A stretch of 64,000 bases of DNA from Thuidium tamariscinum. Taxonomy: Eukaryota; Streptophyta; Bryopsida; Hypnales; Thuidiaceae. Both the position numbers and the translations under genes were made by a program. Position 1 is the first letter of the stretch. Every line of letters starts with the position of its first letter. Below are positions 22,861 to 35,171 of the stretch, piece by piece. Under the pieces are notes generated by a model. That model made no database searches and was not told the DNA's origin. It saw nothing but the letters and a program-made list of their open reading frames with translations. The stretch covers positions 41,197,682-41,261,681 of the forward strand of contig OX344749.2 in the NCBI GenBank assembly GCA_947034885.2. The letters are read 5' to 3'.

Positions 22861-24490
22861 GCTTTGGGCGCTTTATTCCCACCCTTGGAATAAAGTGGAC
22901 ACAACCAGGTTCTACTATTTGGTGAACAATTCCTAGTGGGTGCCTAACCTACGTGCAATCCAATTACGCCTTCCAAGCAATTGATCTTTCTAATTCCTAC
23001 TCCTAATTAGTCTATTTGCAATCATTGTTTTAATTAATCTTATACTTTAAGAGTTAGCCACTTGGCTTCCACACTTCCGACTGATAAAGATCTATTTATC
23101 GGAACCAAATGAGTGATTTTTATTACTTCCTATTCTTTTAGGGCCTAAGCCTTTTGCTAAGCTTCTCCTTTCTTTGGGTTTTTTCCGTTCTAAGATGTCT
23201 TTTGGATAATTCTATTCCTACCTTGTTTAATGTTTGTTTCGGCTAATCTTGACTATTTTGGCTAAATACTGGAATAAGTGAACTGGGTTTAGTCCAGAAG
23301 GAATAATTTTACCTTTCCAAAAGTAAAACCTCAACTTTTGACCTTAAGATAAATGTGAATTTTCTATGGTAAATGTTGACCGTTAACCGGTTCATCAAAA
23401 TTTACCTAGTTGAATCCTTTTTGTTACCTAAGTGTCAATCTTTGGTTTTAGTTACTTTTACCTTCCTTGGTTTTGACTTCAACTCAATATTCACTTTTAA
23501 AATCCTTTGGTAAAACGAATTATAAGTAGATTTGGACCGTTATCCGGTTTTCCAAAATCTACCTATTGCTTGGTTTATCCTCGGAAGTACTTGTGGGCTT
23601 TAACTTTCTACTTCTACTTCTAATCAAATGTCTAAATTCTTAAGCTTGATTTTCTTGTCAATTCTATTTTGGTCTAATTTGGGGAATATCGTGGATTTTA
23701 ATTGTCTTTTAGATGCTTGGCAAATTCTATCTTTGTTTTTATCAGGAACTTCCTATACTAATTGGCTGTCTAAATCGGAACTAATAGCAAAAATCTAATT
23801 TACTGAAATTGTGGGAAAGAAAAGTATAATTGAAAAGGTAAATTCAGAGACTAACCTCTCCCATGACAAACTCCAGATCTTCGGTTGCTCCCATGAATTC
23901 TTCACGTGGCGCCAATTCCACCTCCATCTCCAATGTTCTTGTTCCGGTTGATGTCTTTGTAATGTGTATTTGCCTTGGATGGTGGTTTATTCTTCAAGTC
24001 TTCATTCTTTTTTTTCTTTTTTTTTTGGGTGTTTTCTTTATCCTTTTACCGATTTTTTATCCTTCTACTAAGCCTTAAAAGTCAAACATAAAACATCCGG
24101 AAATGATCTAATCTAGAAATTAGTTGGTAAATGGTTCCTAAAGTCAAACTCCACTACAACTAAGCTTTCTAATTTTTCTCTAATTTAGCAACCTCTAAAA
24201 CTCCTATAAAGTCAAACTATTCTTTTCTTTGTTTTTTCCTACTTATATTCCCCTAAATTAAAATATGGTTAAAAAAGTCAAACATTCCAAATGGTTGGTT
24301 CCTTTTTGCTAACTCCTTCTTCTACAATTCCAACTACAATCTCATGGATTCAAATGGCATTTGCACAATGCCTTGTCTTAGTTTAGTTTTGGAGATTGTG
24401 TGTGTAGCCTCATAGATGGAGAGCTCAATTTCTTCTCAGTCCAGCAGCCAGGCCAGAGCTTGAAGGTGGGGAGGAGGTGTCCAGCACACG

Positions 24491-24920
24491 GGAGCTCTAG
24501 TATAGCAAGTGGTGCAATCAGCCCCCTTCTGGGGAGCTTCAGTATTAGCAAGTGGTGCAACTCAGCCTCCTCTCAGGTCAACTGGGGTTGACCAGCCCTT
24601 TTGGCTGACCCTAGTATGTGCAAATCTGAATTCCTTTTGAACTGACCTCTGTTGGAGGTTTAGCCTTCGGTTCTCTCACATTCAGTTCACTCTCAGTATG
24701 TGCAAATCTGATTTTTGGAGTAAAGGCCCTTTTTTTGGAAAAAATTCAGCCTTGGTCCCTCACTCTCAACTTGCTTGCAATATGTACAAATTTGAATTTT
24801 AGTAGACTGGCTTTCCTTTTGGGAAATTCAGCCTCTCAGTCACTCCCTATTTCTCTCAAGATTTGGAATTCAGGCCTCACCTCTGGGTTCTCTCAGTTTG
24901 TGAAAATCTAAATTATTCTA
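24491..24920. repeat. Local tandem duplications inside R1
   Basis: Two 42-bp units (24491-24532 and 24533-24575) share GCAAGTGGTGCAA. They are followed by three or four looser units of about 85-120 bp that each contain (A/G)TATGT(G/A)CAAATCTGAATT and a CTCTCA word. Confidence 0.7.
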
Positions 24921-25865
24921 TGATATTTCACGAAACAAAAATCAAACAAAAATCAAAGTTGGGGCCTTGTGGGCATCATCCCAGAGTTTGATTTTGGTTA
25001 ATCAGATGTATGATCAACCGAGTAATGATACCAACACTGTGTCCAATACAGTACCGGCCTTGATTAATGAACCCAGTACAGCCGGACTGGCTGCCTTGCC
25101 CTTTCTGACTGCCGGCCCTTGGCTGGCTGCTGGCCTTCTCGGCTGGTTGCTGGCCTTCTCTTCGAAGCTCTGGATTGATTACTGAACTGGATTTAAAGTA
25201 AATCCAGCCCCTTATTGGCCGTTGCTCGCCAATTTTGGGTCTCCTTATGGGGACCCCTTAACCAAAACTAAACACGGAAAGTAAGAGCGAAGCTTTGCCG
25301 TTTGGGAGGTTTAGTCCCAAATTTAAAAAGGATTTGACAAACTTTTGGCTAAAGCAACAAACTATTTTAGAATTTTGGCGATAGCTTCGCCGTACTAGAG
25401 GGTTGTCCCTCAAATTCTAGGATAATTTTGCCAGAGGTTGGCCTACTCAAGGAATAAAGAGGAATTTGGATCCTACCCAAACTCCTAGAACATAACCAGG
25501 ACCTCAATTAATTGTTTAAGCTTAGGGGGATCCTCAATAAGCTAATTCAAGCTGTGAATCCCTTATCAAAAGACTTAAATCGACTAACGGTGGTATCAAT
25601 ACTTCAAAACGAGAGTACTAGCAAATGATTAAGCACTCCAAAGGTACCTCAAAGTCCTTGGAATGGCTTACAACAAAAGACTTAAGAATGTGGTGGAGTT
25701 CAAGTGTATCAAAGGGGACAAGAACTTGGAGAATTCCAAAAAACTTGCAAGGTAGTCTTTTGTGATGTATAATGGGGTGTAGATGGAATAGAGAATTGAT
25801 GGAAAAATAGTGTAATTGAAATAAGAGGTGTGATAATGATAGTAGAGGTTTCAAAAATGAAAATA

Positions 25866-25930
25866 GAGGTGTGTAATGAGGGGAGGGGGAGGCCTTTTAT
25901 ACATTTCCAAGGCCTCCTCCCCCCTCAAGT
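25866..25930. promoter_or_regulatory. Inverted repeat around a TATA-like core in R1
   Basis: GGGGGAGGCC and GGCCTCCTCCCCC flank a CTTTTATACAT core. R2 has the counterpart at about 48010-48050, with GGGGGGCCC and GGGCCCTC around CTTATATACC. Conservation of the arrangement but not the bases suggests a promoter of the repeat. Confidence 0.4.
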
Positions 25931-26598
25931 TACGAATAAAACTAACTAAGAAAAAACCAAATTAACGTTCTAAAAATCTACTCTACTGCTGTAGCTATTC
26001 TAACTTTTGGAGAAATGGTCCGATCGCCAAACGGACAGCGCCATTAGCTCCAGAAGACCCAAATTAGTCGAAAGGAACCTGTACCCCTTACTCTCGGAGC
26101 CCAAATGCGCTCCAAAGCTAACATTCACGAACCGGTAAAAAGAATGGAAAATCTATCTTTTGGAATTGATTTTTCCCAAAGGTTTTGACTAGCTCGGGTT
26201 GTCGGGAAGGTCCAAGAATGTTGGAAAAGAGTCTAAATTGACCCGAATCGGACTCCATATGCTCCCCGTGCGCCGGTCAACTCGCAAGAGTTTTGGTAAA
26301 ACCATCAAAACTTGTCTACGCTACCAGTTCCAGTACTTGTTGATGTCAGAATGTCTTGAAATTTGGCGGGACGCTTATTTAGGTTAAAATATACTATCCT
26401 AATTTTTAGTGGGATTTTACCATCACCGTGGAATTTTCTATGAATTTCCAATTGCCAGTAAAAGCGGTTGACGTCATTTCCGTAATCCAGAAAATTACGA
26501 AACTTTTAGGGGATCTTCTAGGAAGCCCCCCAATGACAAGCGCAAAGTTTCGCTAAAACCCTACACTGTCTAATCAAAGTAGAAATTGCAATGTGGCG

Positions 26599-26706
26599 GA
26601 ATTAATTCCTCCGGGGAGGAATCATTCCCGTACAAGGGAATCTTCACCAGTTGAATTAATTCCTCTGGGGAGGAATCATTCTCATACAAGGGAATCTTCA
26701 CCAGTT
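26599..26706. repeat. Two 54-bp tandem units
   Basis: Units at 26599-26652 and 26653-26706 begin GAATTAATTCCTC and contain GGGGAGGAATCATTC. They are nearly identical, so this is a recent duplication. Confidence 0.85.
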
Positions 26707-26990
26707 GGCTTCGCCGTGACGCCTGTAGGGGACTGTCGGACTCCCGTGGTGCTAATGCAATCTCCTGTGAATCGCGTAAAATCATGTCTAATCTCCTGAT
26801 AAGTTGTAGAAATTGGCTCTAAGGAGTCTTTTAAGATACTCCAAAATAATTAGACCCAATTCTTCATCATTGGCAGGAATTGCATCAATCCTACTGTGAG
26901 CACTCTTTTTAGTTGATTTTTAACCATAATTACCCTAAATACGAGCAATAAGCGAAAAAAAGAAAAATCTGAGGCTTGAGTGACAATGAC

Positions 26991-28390
26991 AGGGCTCACA
27001 GGTGCTCAAAATGAAGACCAAGTAGCTTTTCTTTCTACTACAAAGGTCCTTTAAAATTATAATTACTAGGTAAATAGCCTCCAGTCAAATATGTAGTTAA
27101 TGCACATCGTTACAAAACATAAAAAGTGACCTCCTTGAGATGGAGTGCCAAAATGGTGATTTAAAATGTTCCAATGGTGCTTCAAGTTTCAACGTTAATT
27201 CACATATTGGATAGAAAACATCACATTAATGCATATCATATGATCATATGTCCAAAATTTTGTTTTCATCCTCAATCTTGTGAAATTTTCCATCCAATTT
27301 TTTTTTAAGTTTGAAATTTTTAGGCATAAAACTTCATGGTTTCTTGCCATATTTTCTTTTCAAACTATTGATTTTTGGTCTAATCGGGTACTACAAAGCT
27401 AAAAAATTGATTAGTTGGGCTAATTTTCAACAAAGATCCATTTTCCCTTTTAAGCCTCCTATCTTAATGATAATGGATCAAAGAAGGATGAATCTCTTGA
27501 AGTTCTAATAGTGTGTCTTCATATGAACTAATACAACAATTGGAAATTTGTATTCATGGCATAGCTATTTAGAGTTGTTAGCAAGCAAACTTAGAAGCAT
27601 AAGCCTATAAGTAAGGGAAAAAAATTGTAAAATTTTGTGCAAGGAACCTATAACCATGAATTTTGTATGTTGTGCAATGGAAAAGATACAAGGTTTGTTT
27701 CTGAGATGTGAGGCACTTATGGCACTTCCAATGCATCTTTATAAAGAACATGGAATGGTGCCAACATGCCCTTTAATGACATTTTGCGAAAAGCCCCTCC
27801 CCAATGCTGCCTTTACCGCTAATGGCATTTATTAGGGCTCTTCAAGTAAGAGCCCCTGCTTTGCATTTTTCGAGGATATGCCGAGCACAGAAAAAAACTT
27901 TGCAAGCTAAGATTCTTTGACAATGACGACAAGTGGTGGTAGTTCTTGGGTTTGGAAGGGAAGGAATTTTATTGATGATGAGGAGTGGTAGGATTATAGG
28001 AATGTCCTTCAAATTTTGCAAGATCTAGTTCAAGGGAATGGCCCACACAAAGAAGCATTTTGGGATATAGTGAGTTGACATTTCAATTAAAATTGTGTGA
28101 GCAAAAGAGAAGAGTGACTGAAGAGGTCTTTGGAAACAAAGTGGAGTGTGATCAAGCACAATGTGAGTAAATTCATCTCTATTTACAAGCATTGTTATAG
28201 CGTTAGAGAATCTAGAACTTCATTAGACAAATGTTTTGCAAAATGTACTTGAACTTTACAAGGTTAAAGATGCAAAGCAATGACAATTCATATTTTTTCT
28301 TTGTTGGTTGCTCCTTAAGCAATGCCCTTATTGAATGGAGACCCCTAGGAAGTGAGCACTAATTGTACCACAGAGGCCAATTGAAATGAA
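26991..28390. other. Intergenic DNA, no supported gene
   Basis: AT-rich sequence. Around 27900-28080 a plus-strand frame reads like degraded protein (SGGSSWVWKGRNFIDDEEW and onward), broken by stops. I do not recognise the family; it may be another transposon remnant. Confidence 0.4.
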
Positions 28391-28606
28391 CACTATAAAA
28401 AACCCATGTTTTCAGTGACAAGACCTAATTTTTCTTCACAGATTTTGTTAAACATTGAATGTAATAATCCGTGTTTTTATGTCAAGAAAAATGTTCAACA
28501 TAACATCAATGTTGACATAAAAACACGAGCTGTAATGTTTGATGTTTAACAAAATCCGTCAAGAAAAATTAGATCTTGTCACCTAAAATAGAGGTTTCTT
28601 ATAGTG
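28391..28606. mobile_element. CACTA-type foldback MITE, 216 bp
   Basis: It starts CACTATAAAAAACC and ends CTTATAGTG. The two halves fold back on each other over about 100 bp, with GTGTTTTTATGTCAAG paired to GACATAAAAACACG. The flanking 3 bp are GAA and GGA, an imperfect match to the 3-bp duplication expected for CACTA elements. The same subfamily is seen truncated at 50743-50887. Confidence 0.7.
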
Positions 28607-28717
28607 GGAAGAGAATAATGAAGGGGAATGTAATTTTGTCTAATGAATGCCAAATAACAATGCCAAAGTTATTTTGACGCAATCACAAAATTCTTCAACT
28701 CATCACAAATGGCCTTG

Positions 28718-28900
28718 CACTAGTAAAAAATTCAACGTTCAAAGTCTCAGAAAAGTGTTGATTTTGGTTGTTCAATTTTTTGTTGATTTGGACACGATGA
28801 TTTGGGTAGTTATCAACAAAAATTTGTTAGAAAATTAACAAAAATTTGTTCTCGTCAACACAAGTTTGTTCAAAATTAACAAAAACTTATTAAAATTTTT
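28718..28900. mobile_element. Possible CACTA-type terminus
   Basis: The sequence starts CACTAGTAAAAAAT and continues with repeated AATTAACAAAAATTTGTT-like words. A similar start is at 63823 (CACTAGTAGGAAAT). I cannot place the other end with a matching 3-bp duplication. Confidence 0.35.
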
Positions 28901-29014
28901 ATCAAAAAGTTGTTGATTGCCAACAAAAGCATGCTAATTAATTAACAATTTCTTTTAATTTTGTCAATAATTTCTAAAATATGAAAAAATATGAAAATTT
29001 CATGAAGTATGCCA

Positions 29015-29115
29015 CGTGGACAAACCCTGCCATGTCACTCCAAACTGCCGCGTCAGCACCCACCACGTCACTCCAAATTGCCGCATCAACACTCGCCATG
29101 TCACTAAAGCCGCCT
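29015..29115. repeat. Three tandem units of about 33 bp
   Basis: Units contain CCA(C/T)GTCACTCCAAA(C/T)TGCCGC(G/A)TCA. They are short and degenerate, with no known role. The open frames through them on both strands are repeats and not supported as genes. Confidence 0.7.
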
Positions 29116-29690
29116 CCACCAAGGTATGAATCTTGGACCTCGCGGTTGAGGTTCAAGGTCCTCAACCATCACACCATCCATAGTGCTCCTTGGTTATATG
29201 AGAAGTAAGTTTAGTTTTATAAAGTTTCCTCTTATTTTTCCTTCACTATGTTGAAATCAGTAGACTTTGGTGGTAGATTTACTTGGTATAAATGATAGCA
29301 ACCTTTTGTCTCTTACGAGTACGCTATGACATCATAAACTCAAAATTAACATCCTTTACAACAAAACATTCTCTATGATGATGTTTAGAATATCTCATAG
29401 ATGTCTTAACAAATGTCTTGTATGACATCTTAACGTTTGTTAAGATGCATTGTAAATATCATTGAATAAGTGGAGTAGGTGGTCATTTATACCTAAATCA
29501 ACATGCCACGTCAACATTTTTTTTCCTACAAATTGCCTCTATGCTACCTATCTTATTTTTTTAGTACCGGCAAACATTATATTTAAATATTGAAAAATGA
29601 TTTTCACTTAATGGCTAAACATTGATCAATAAAGTTGATATGACAAATTCAATTTTCCTAAACATCCATTTGAACCCTCTTCCTCTCATT

Positions 29691-29777
29691 GTTAATGAGG
29701 TTTGTAAACTCATCAAATTCCATGTCCACGATCCCTTTGCCATTCAAAGATGTCTTCAACACTAACTCTGAAGAATG
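29691..29777 (-). pseudogene. Fossil of exon 7 of the ParB/methyltransferase-like gene
   Basis: The minus-strand translation (SLNGKGIVDMEFDEF within it) closely follows the fossil at 43290-43370 (SLEGKGIVDLKIVDEV), which itself aligns to exon 7 of the intact gene at 8187-8823. Only a short piece is recognisable. It marks a further, older copy of the transposon family. Confidence 0.5.
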
Positions 29778-30230
29778 TATGAATGTGAGGGAGCAATTTA
29801 ACTATCACCTTCTACTACTAAAGCATATTATAGTAAAGTTTTAGAGTTGGTGTGAAGTGAACATGTAGATTGTTGAGGTGCAATCAAGCCATGTCAGTAG
29901 GAACAGAGGGTGGTCTAAGTGTGAGATGGCTCTTTTCACTTTTAGCTTGAGCTTGAAATAACTACAACATAAGGACAATGATTAGAGAGATTGATTATGA
30001 TGAAATTAAAATGCATAGGAATATCTATAAGATGATATCTCTCTTACATAGTCTAAAACTTCTTATACAAATGAAAACATATCAAAATTAAAATTAGATA
30101 AGAAATAGTAAATAGGATATAGATGCATTCTTTGAAGCTCCAAAAATAAGATATAAAAAACAAAGGTAGAGATATTTTACCCTCCTATTTGACTTTCCCA
30201 ATATATTTTATTACACGTACATATTTACAG

Positions 30231-30395
30231 ATTGAAGATGCAGTTGTGGAATACTTCAATTAGGTAGTGAAGTAGGACAACATCATATTCAACTACAATG
30301 TTCCTCAACAATCACAGTACGTAGTAGAATACATGAAAGGATGAAGGCATAAGATTTGGGATCAAGGATTTAACCCTTATTTCAAGGATCTCAAT
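30231..30395 (+). pseudogene. Fossil of exon 6 of the ParB/methyltransferase-like gene
   Basis: After a preserved splice acceptor (TTTACAG), the plus strand reads IEDAVVEYF, then NYNVPQQ, YVVEYMKG and KIWDQGFNPYF. These match IEDVATEMF, DYIEDW and RVWDHAFLPNF of exon 6 in the intact gene. Three in-frame stops interrupt it. Its orientation is opposite to the fossil at 29691, so the two belong to different copies or to a rearranged one. Confidence 0.6.
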
Positions 30396-31677
30396 ATCAT
30401 CGTTCTTGTCTGAATCAAAGTTGAAGACAATGATTTTGTGCTTTACTACACTAGCATTAACAACGCATTGACAAGTGTTCTTGTATTCCAGACTATATAT
30501 GATAATTCAAGTCTATCTGTCATAAATATACTCTATCTAAAATTCTTAAGAAAGAATACGGATTATTTTTACTTCTTTATCACAAAAAGTCGGTTCTTAC
30601 TCAACCTTGAATGCTTCAAAGCATTTGCAGTACAATCACATGCATCCATAACATTGAAGAAGTTTACTAATTCTTCTTCTTCTTCATGATCATGAAGAAT
30701 CATTTGAAATCTCTATATTTTCATTGTTATATATTGGTTGAGAAGAATCACCAACTTGAAGCACATGCATAGTTTGAACAATTTGAGATGGCCTTTTTGA
30801 TATAAAGCTTTTTCTTCATTGAAGTTTGAGATGTTTCACTTTCAAACAATAATGTTTTTTTGTTTTTTTATCAAAACAATGGTTCAAAATCTAATTAAAT
30901 ATAAAAGTCATTCAAACTATTGACACTATAAATTCAAAACCCAAATTTTTGAAGTAATTTCTTGTACTTCCTAAGCTCCAACACCTCAGTTAATCCTAGT
31001 GGGAGTGCAAAGAGGACTTGAAACTACTTCAGAAACAAGACTTCAAATATCAATGTATAACATTTAAAGAACTTCCTATTATATTGATGTTCAAAGCATT
31101 CAATGATCGTCATTTCAATCATTGCTAGCAATTAATAATATAAAATATAGGTATATATTATGTAATGAACCCCCTCAAAACGTCTTTAACATAAATAATA
31201 AAAAATAAGAAGTCATAATTATACTTTTGTATTTAAGTTATTTTATTTTATTTTAAATTAATATTATATATTAAAATAAATAAATAAAAATTGAAAGTAA
31301 AATTACTTGAAAGTTCAAAATGAAATATAAGGATTCCAAAGATAATTATAAGGCTATTTTTAAAGTAATCATACACCCAAACAAATTAAAATGAAAGTGC
31401 CATGTAACCATTCACAACTCTTGGACAGTGCATGCTATGGATGCATTATGAGCATGATGGACAAATTTTTTAAAATTCTTCCCACAAACTAAAAACACAG
31501 AATGGTGAACTAATGCTAGATGGTGCTACTTCTATACATCAAGTCTAAATAGAAAAAATAGCTTTAAGAAGTAAAAAACTTTTAATCTTGAACAATCGTA
31601 CCTCATGATCCAACTAACTATTGAGGGTTTGCAGTATTTATTCCTCAAAATGGAATACATGAGACCATCAAGCACTT
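30396..31677. other. AT-rich intergenic DNA
   Basis: No gene or element is recognisable. The stretch is AT-rich with a TTC run at about 30670-30685 and low-complexity TA-rich sequence at 31190-31290. Confidence 0.6.
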
Positions 31678-32861
31678 AAAAATTCTTACATGACTGCATT
31701 TCTAAATTCTAGTGGTCCATAATTGAAAAATCTTGTGCTATATCTAAAACTTTGAAAACTAATAAAGAATCAAGAATGAACAATAATATGCCTCTGAAAA
31801 ATGACAAAGACTGATACAAAATAGTCATTCTTAAATTATTGTTTTGTTCCATGATAGTGGTAGTTTAGTTTCCAAAACTTTTCTTCATTTGTCTACATAG
31901 TATCTTCATATATACCATTTTCAAAGGTAGCTAGAGCTAATCTTGAAATTGTGCTTTAAAATAAAATGATTGCAAAAAAAAAGCCAAAAATCAAGTGATC
32001 TTAGAGTAACTATACGAATTCATTAGAATTTTAGAGTTTTGAATTGACAAAGAATTCAGAGATTAACTTTTCAAGAAAACCTTATGCACTCGAGATTCAA
32101 ACTCAAAAACTAAAGCACGTCAAATTGAAAGCGTTTTGAGATGTTAAATTTTAAAATCAAGTCAAATAAATAAAAGATCAAAAAACAAAGTTCAATCACT
32201 TGAAGTATCAAGTGCTCCAATTTTAGAAGTAGCGCTAGCTACCCTTGAAAGTAGTACATTTGAAATAAAACCACCACCCAAGGAGGTGTTGTAAACCCAA
32301 GCTTATGGTAGATTACAATCTCAAAGACTAAAATTGACTTATGGTAATCTCAACAAAAGTCAAAGATTGATCAAGTAATCAACGCGCGAATGAAATTTCA
32401 AAAACAAAAAAGTATTAAGAAAATTGGTGAGTGTAAGTGCCACGCCTAGTAGCAGAAGCCTCAAGCTCGTAAAGTTCAATTTCAAGAATAAAGAGACAAT
32501 GAGTTTCAAATAGAAAAAAAAAGTACAAACTTCATTTGCCATTGCCATCTTGGTTTTCTTCAACTCATCATGTTTTAAATGTATTCCTCCTTTTTGCCTA
32601 GATTGACTTCAAGTGCTTTGTCTAGCTAGGTCTAGATCCTAATCGACCACACAAGTTTACTAGAAATCAAGTTCACGTTGAAGAAAAAAACAAATGAATC
32701 TATACAATAAAAGGCATGCATCGTGACTTCTAAATCTTGAGGATGGAAATTTGAGGAAGTCTTTGAATTCTAAGCTCAATTGCCATTGCTACTGCTCATA
32801 CTTCGAATTCAACTTTCTGTATTGAAAATGAAAATGGCAACTAGTAGTTGTAAATTCAAGA

Positions 32862-33156
32862 CATTAGGAGGGATTTGAGGGCTCTGGGAGCCTGTGAGTT
32901 CCCACAGCCCGAAATTGCGAAAACAACTGCGGGAACGCAGTTCTGCAGGAATCCGACGTGGTCGAGCGACTGCCACGTCATCGACTTTTTTTTTCCGAAA
33001 AAAAATAAATAAATTTGGACTTTTTTTCATATTTCAAGACCCAAAAAAACAATTTTTTTTAATTTTTAAAATACTGACCACCGGCCAGCCATTCCCAGCC
33101 CTGTTTCGGGAACAATCCCGAAACGACCCTTTGCAGCCCTCAAATCCCTCCTAATG
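32862..33156. mobile_element. 295-bp TIR element, present in only one arm
   Basis: Perfect 22-bp inverted ends begin CATTAGGAGGGATTTGAG. The other arm (near 53120-53140) joins the two flanks exactly, so the insertion is defined to the base. No target duplication is visible. The interior is GC-rich at the ends and AT-rich in the middle, with no coding capacity. The superfamily is not assigned. Confidence 0.8.
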
Positions 33157-34699
33157 AAAAGGTCAGCATTTGACTATTTTATCCACCACAAGCTTTGAAC
33201 CTTGTCCATCTTTGATTGAATCAATGCTATGTACTAAAATTTTCTTAAATGAAGAAAACAATAAAACCAAAACCCGAGAATAATCAACTTTAATTATTTG
33301 CTCATATACATTGAAGCCCGCTATAACTATTCATTTTTCAAAGTCAAAGCTGAAGAGCCAATCAACGAAAGTTATTTGTTATCCTTTCACTTCAGATTTT
33401 TTCAAAAAATACTTTTAGATGTTATCCCTATCTTTTTAAGTGTCTTATTTTCATTTGTAAACTTCTTCATTGAAGATTCCAGTTTCATTTCTACATTGTC
33501 CAAAATGAATTATACAAATTCACTATGTTACTCACAATAGAGCATTATGAACTCAAGAATTAAGACAATTGTATCTACAAAAACTCACAAATATTGTATT
33601 TATTTTTGAAAAAAGAATTGCATTAAAACAAGGATAAATTCTTTATTTATAGAAACATTCATAATAAAATATTATTTTTTAATATGCTACCTCAATTAAA
33701 ATCAAGAATATTGTAGATACTTAATAGTGATTATTTATCTTTGGTGACCATTACGGTTCATTTTGAGCAATTATAATTCTATACTATATTATAAGCTTCA
33801 AATTTTGGCCATACTAGTTGAGGTTTAATAGAGACATCTATAGTACTTCTAAGATATTGTGGTTTATCAAAGACTAAGCACTCCTAGTGTAGAAGTAGAA
33901 GATTGGAGTATTTTGCATTGTGCAATGTTTTGGTCACCACCCTATACATAGAATAATTATAGCTAAAACTTAACTTTAAAAGGATATTCTATAAATGGAT
34001 GACCTTAGTGATTAAGGAATATAGTTTATCTTTTTTTGTGAACCTTTTTTAATATACATTGGCATTATAGTTCTTTATATCTTTGTAATATTTTAAGTAT
34101 TAGGAAAGATGGATGAGAGAAGTGGTAAGTGAATTTTTGTAACGCTAATACTTCAATTTAGTACCTAGATAGACTAAGATAATTACACCTAAATCTTTTG
34201 CAATTAGTATATTGAAGGATTCTTTAACATTTTAATTGACTACTTGTTGTAAATCTTTATTATAAGTGCCTCACGTAACTTTGCTTGTAGAAAGATGCAA
34301 TAATAATCCTATTCTAGGATAATGATGCCCTTTTGCTTTGTAGAAAAAGTGCTCATAACACTCTAATATAAACTATCTACTACCTTCAAGAGTAAAAGAC
34401 TTCACTTTTATTATTTCTATTGCAAAACAAAAACATTCTGCATTCTAATTCTAGAACCTATGGTCTATTAATTTCTTGTGAATATATTTTTACTACAATA
34501 GTAGAAATAAAGAGTACTTGGATTGAACTTTAAGAAGATGATATTCTAGCATATTAGCAACAACTCAATATATAGGATTATGACAAAAACCTCAATAATT
34601 TGGAAAAGGAGAACAAGTGGTGTCCATTTGCCTTTGTTGGGATTTTGTGGTCAAAAGAAGGGTCTTGAAAATCATCATTCATTGCTTTGCTGAACTAGC

Positions 34700-35171
34700 C
34701 TTGATTGCCTACTTTGCTGCTCTCAATCTCAAAACAAGTAAGATTTAAGAAATTTGTCAATTACAAGAATCAAAGTGGTTGTAGACTGAGTCACTGAATC
34801 TGATGTAGATGACTCTAAGGACTCTCTACCCTCATATGTAGAAACATCTATAAACTGCAAGACATTTAGAACATAAATGTCTTGATGTCGTTTTGATTTG
34901 GATCAATCAAAATTTAGAAAGGCACTTGCCATTTGCTCGGCATAGGGTAGAAACTCAAAAGGCTTCTCTAGACTAATGATAAAGCCTTTGATTTTGTTTC
35001 ATGACCTCTTCTTTTAGGATCAATTCACAACCACTAAAAAAATTGAAAATATTATATTAGTCTTTGAGAATGTAATATGAAGAAAAAAATAAAGAATGAA
35101 AAAATTTCTACTTACTTAGTGGATTTTCCGTTGCAAATGAACTTACAAGGCACAATAGGCATGTCTTGTGC
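34700..35171 (-). pseudogene. Fossil ParB/methyltransferase-like gene, 3' exons (part 2)
   Basis: Minus-strand fragments correspond to the end of exon 10 (AQDMPIVPCKFIC) and to exon 11 (a proline-rich stretch like KPYILPPYAEALA, and VLQFLDV-like sequence). It continues the fossil at 41862-44600; the two parts are separated by insertion of element B. The same piece is found uninterrupted at 49570-50078. Confidence 0.75.
35162..35171. repeat. Left target-site duplication of element B (diverged)
   Basis: TGTCTTGTGC pairs with CATCCTGTGC at 41862-41871: seven of ten bases match. The uninterrupted copy at about 49635 has the corresponding site once (GATGCACAGAA on the other strand), confirming a duplication. 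Confidence 0.7.

Larger units (their letters stand above)
22861..26990 (+). repeat. Dispersed repeat R1, class unknown
   Basis: The segment is related in order and orientation to 44700-49560 (R2). Shared landmarks are 'GCTTCGCCGT' blocks (25390 and 47300), a block with 'AATCGGAC' and 'GCGCCGGTCAA' words (26240 and 48660), and 'AATTTTTAGTG(G/A)GATTTTACC' (26400 and 48810). R1 contains local tandem duplications at 24491-24575, 24600-24920 and 26599-26706, and repeats of GACCGTTA(A/T)CCGGTT at 23380 and 23540. No transposase or reverse transcriptase is visible. It may be part of a non-coding retroelement or a terminal repeat of one; this is not demonstrated. It looks old. Confidence 0.5.
31678..35171. 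repeat. Left arm of a large inverted duplication
   Basis: From 31678 rightward the sequence is the reverse complement of 54310 leftward, with very high identity. For example, a 67-codon accidental frame at 32563-32360 recurs at 53429-53632 with one residue changed. Relative to the other arm it has a 295-bp insertion (32862-33156) and lacks both the CACTA-type insertion (52057-52389) and about 1.1 kb corresponding to 50078-51218. The arm ends where element B begins. Confidence 0.85.

Noticed and set aside
26091-26110. Another copy of the GC-rich palindrome in R1 (CTCTCGGAGCCC)
   Set aside because: Only half of the palindrome is present, and it lies outside the element A family, so chance is the better explanation.
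22861-26990. LTR retrotransposon call for R1 or R2
   Set aside because: No paired terminal repeats, primer-binding site or coding domain could be seen; only a promoter-like core supports it.
28718-29185. A complete CACTA-type element ending at TAGTG near 29181
   Set aside because: The flanking triplets (TTG and CTC) do not match and no inverted similarity joins the two ends.
32360-32563. 67-codon frame conserved at 53429-53632
   Set aside because: The near-identity reflects duplication of the DNA, not coding constraint; the peptide is hydrophobic low-complexity sequence with no start context or homologue.
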